From Candidatus Equibacterium intestinale (GTDB taxonomy: Bacteria > Bacteroidota > Bacteroidia > Bacteroidales > UBA932): 7,587 nucleotides of DNA. The notes beneath the pieces were generated by a model. The model saw only the letters and a list, made by a program, of their open reading frames with translations, was not told the DNA's origin and searched no databases. Position numbers and translations under genes: made by a program. Shown here piece after piece: positions 7,139-7,587 of the stretch (within the stretch, counting starts at the first letter, position 1; each line of letters opens with the position of its first letter). Location of the stretch: assembly GCA_018064305.1 (NCBI GenBank), contig JAGHVP010000023.1, forward strand, positions 1-7,587, given 5' to 3'.

Positions 7139-7175
7139 CTTGTATGATGATTGTTAATAAAGGAGAATTTGTGAT

Positions 7176-7258
7176 GGGATTCTGCTGTCCCGTTGTAAGT
7201 GTTGGTAAGCCTGCGTGAAAAGCGAGCTGAAATCGCTTCACTGGCTTAACGTCGGACA
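7176..7258 (-). promoter_or_regulatory. Nested leader hairpin with competing stem, candidate attenuator
   Basis: In the arg transcript the following pairings are visible. Inner stem: AAGCC (7247-7243) with GGCTT (7211-7207), then GTGAAGCGA (7241-7233) with TCGCTTTTCAC (7225-7215, a 2-base bulge) around the loop TTTCAGC. Outer stem: CGTT (7251-7248) with AACG (7194-7191), and TGTCC (7258-7254) with GGACA (7190-7186). The outer 5' strand is formed by the arginine codons of the candidate leader peptide. A competing hairpin, GGGA (7191-7188) with TCCC (7179-7176), uses the outer 3' strand, so a ribosome on the arginine codons could switch structures. No clean U-tract follows either hairpin, so classical intrinsic termination is not evident; control could be translational or Rho-dependent. 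Pairings are read by eye, without folding energies. Confidence 0.5.
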
Positions 7259-7293
7259 CGCTTGTTGTAAGATATCTGTAGTTCTTTTTTCAT
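7246..7293 (-). CDS. Candidate arginine leader peptide (15 aa)
   Basis: A short ORF lies between the arg promoter and the first gene and encodes MKKELQISYNKRVRR followed by TAA. Three of its last four codons are arginine (CGT, CGA, CGT), directly before the stop, and a strong hairpin begins at that stop codon. The arrangement is what is expected of a leader peptide whose translation senses charged tRNA-Arg or arginine. The start ATG is 8 bases after the -7 box, so the transcript would have only a few bases before it and translation would be nearly leaderless. Nothing proves that it is translated, and such short ORFs do occur by chance; the arginine enrichment, position in an arginine operon and overlap with secondary structure are the reasons to believe it. 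Confidence 0.5.
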   Translation of the reverse strand: MKKELQISYNKRVRR

Positions 7294-7301
7294 CACGGGC
7301 G

Positions 7302-7332
7302 CAAAAGTATAAATTATTTTCGCTTCAGCAAA
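7302..7332 (-). promoter_or_regulatory. Promoter of the arg operon (Bacteroidota type)
   Basis: On the minus strand TTTG (7332-7329) is followed after 19 bases by TACTTTTG (7309-7302), a full match to the Bacteroidota -33/-7 consensus TTTG and TAnnTTTG used by the phylum's primary sigma factor. Transcription should start around 7298-7295, giving a leader of about 160 bases before the GNAT start. No other TAnnTTTG was found on this strand in the intergenic region. Confidence 0.75.
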
Positions 7333-7362
7333 AAAAAGCCTTAATAATGATAGGTGTAAATA

Positions 7363-7376
7363 TTTTTTGCAAAAAA
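7363..7376. repeat. Perfect 14-bp palindrome TTTTTTGCAAAAAA
   Basis: A perfect inverted repeat without spacer lies between the two divergent promoters, ending 12 bases before the -33 element of the plus-strand promoter. It could serve as an UP-like A/T tract or a protein-binding site. A and T runs are common in this stretch, so chance is a real alternative. Confidence 0.4.
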
Positions 7377-7388
7377 GTTGAGAAATAA

Positions 7389-7419
7389 TTTGCAGGGAAA
7401 GAAAAAGTGTATATCTTTG
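7389..7419 (+). promoter_or_regulatory. Divergent promoter, probably of an rRNA operon
   Basis: TTTG (7389-7392), 19 bases, then TATCTTTG (7412-7419) match the Bacteroidota consensus fully, with the same spacing as the arg promoter. An A/T-rich tract with A runs lies upstream (about 7341-7388), resembling the UP region of strong promoters. The transcript would begin near 7423-7426, at the foot of the first leader hairpin. Confidence 0.75.
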
Positions 7420-7421
7420 CG

Positions 7422-7587
7422 GTCCCTTTGAGAAACGAACGTAAGGCGTTTGAGAGGCAAGGGGACAGTTCATTGACTTAATGGATGACAGAAGTACAAG
7501 ACAAGTACTGAAATTGTAGCAGCAATTTTAAGAACAAGAGCAAGCGTAATTCTTTTGAATAACTCGAATATCTGAAGCTGGAGATTA
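7422..7587 (+). other. Structured non-coding leader, likely 5' leader of 16S rRNA precursor
   Basis: No convincing ORF follows the plus-strand promoter. The leader instead folds into a series of hairpins: GTCCCTTTG (7422-7430) with CAAGGGGAC (7458-7466, one G-U pair) containing AAACG/CGTTT (7433-7437, 7447-7451); AGTAC/GTACT (7493-7497, 7505-7509); and AAATTG/CAATTT (7511-7516, 7523-7528). A boxA-like element follows the first hairpin, the usual order in rRNA leaders. The 16S 5' end (AGAGTTTGATC...) is not reached, so the gene itself is predicted, not seen, beyond the right edge. Confidence 0.65.
7468..7480 (+). promoter_or_regulatory. boxA-like antitermination element
   Basis: GTTCATTGACTTA resembles the boxA core found before 16S and 23S rRNA genes in Bacteroidota (GTTC(A/T)TTGA) and, more loosely, the E. 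coli boxA TGCTCTTTAACA. It follows a stable hairpin, as in the boxB-boxA order. In this role it would be bound by NusB-S10 to prevent premature termination of rRNA transcription. The match is by memory and eye. Confidence 0.6.

Noticed and set aside
7206..7248. Intrinsic terminator at the leader hairpin
   Set aside because: The stem is good, but the 3' side is followed by TTACCAACAC without a U-tract. The only T run (TTTT) sits inside the stem. It is kept as a structure, not called a terminator.
7139..7400. ARG box (ArgR operator)
   Set aside because: I looked for TGAAT/ATTCA half-sites near the arg promoter and saw no paired sites. Degenerate sites could be missed by eye.
7246..7473. 75-codon ORF on the minus strand across the intergenic region
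   Set aside because: It starts upstream of the arg promoter and passes through both promoter elements, so the full ORF would not be transcribed from it. The composition is unlike a protein. Only the last 15 codons, from the ATG at 7293, are kept as a candidate leader peptide.
7530..7587. 16S rRNA 5' end inside the window
   Set aside because: The conserved AGAGTTTGATC start is not present before position 7587, so only the leader is reported.
1..7587. CRISPR arrays, insertion sequences, tRNA genes, prophage or defence genes
   Set aside because: No direct repeat series, transposase, tRNA cloverleaf or phage or defence protein was seen; the coding part is entirely accounted for by the arg operon.

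Overview
The window looks like chromosomal DNA of a Bacteroidales bacterium (phylum Bacteroidota) of moderate GC. Three things point there. Its transcarbamylase closely resembles the N-succinylornithine transcarbamylase of Bacteroides fragilis. Both divergent promoters fit the Bacteroidota consensus (TTTG, 19 bases, TAnnTTTG). The start codons lack Shine-Dalgarno sequences. The genus cannot be fixed from sequence alone.

Positions 1-7138, all on the minus strand, hold one tightly packed arginine biosynthesis operon. In transcription order it reads GNAT acyltransferase (probable N-acylglutamate synthase), argG, argC, argD, argF' (N-succinylornithine transcarbamylase), argB, argE-like M20 deacylase, and argH, which runs off the left edge with 154 codons visible. 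Junctions range from an ATGA overlap to gaps of 12 bases. Together these genes cover every step from glutamate to arginine; only carbamoyl phosphate synthesis is missing. The route is probably the succinylated one: glutamate is N-acylated (GNAT), phosphorylated (ArgB), reduced (ArgC), transaminated (ArgD), carbamoylated while still blocked (ArgF'), deacylated to citrulline (ArgE-like), then converted to argininosuccinate (ArgG) and arginine (ArgH).

Positions 7139-7587 contain no conventional gene but are full of signals. On the minus strand are a promoter, a 15-codon ORF ending Arg-Val-Arg-Arg-stop, and a long nested hairpin that overlaps those arginine codons. This looks like an arginine-sensing leader peptide. 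No argR gene and no obvious ARG box is visible. On the plus strand a second promoter drives a structured, non-coding leader with a boxA-like element. This is most likely the start of a ribosomal RNA operon whose 16S gene begins just past the right edge.

Most worth following up are the candidate arginine attenuator, Thr in place of the specificity-determining Pro90 of the transcarbamylase, a conserved-looking cysteine cluster at the C-terminus of the GNAT protein, and an altered ArgH signature motif (RCRNN instead of RSRND).
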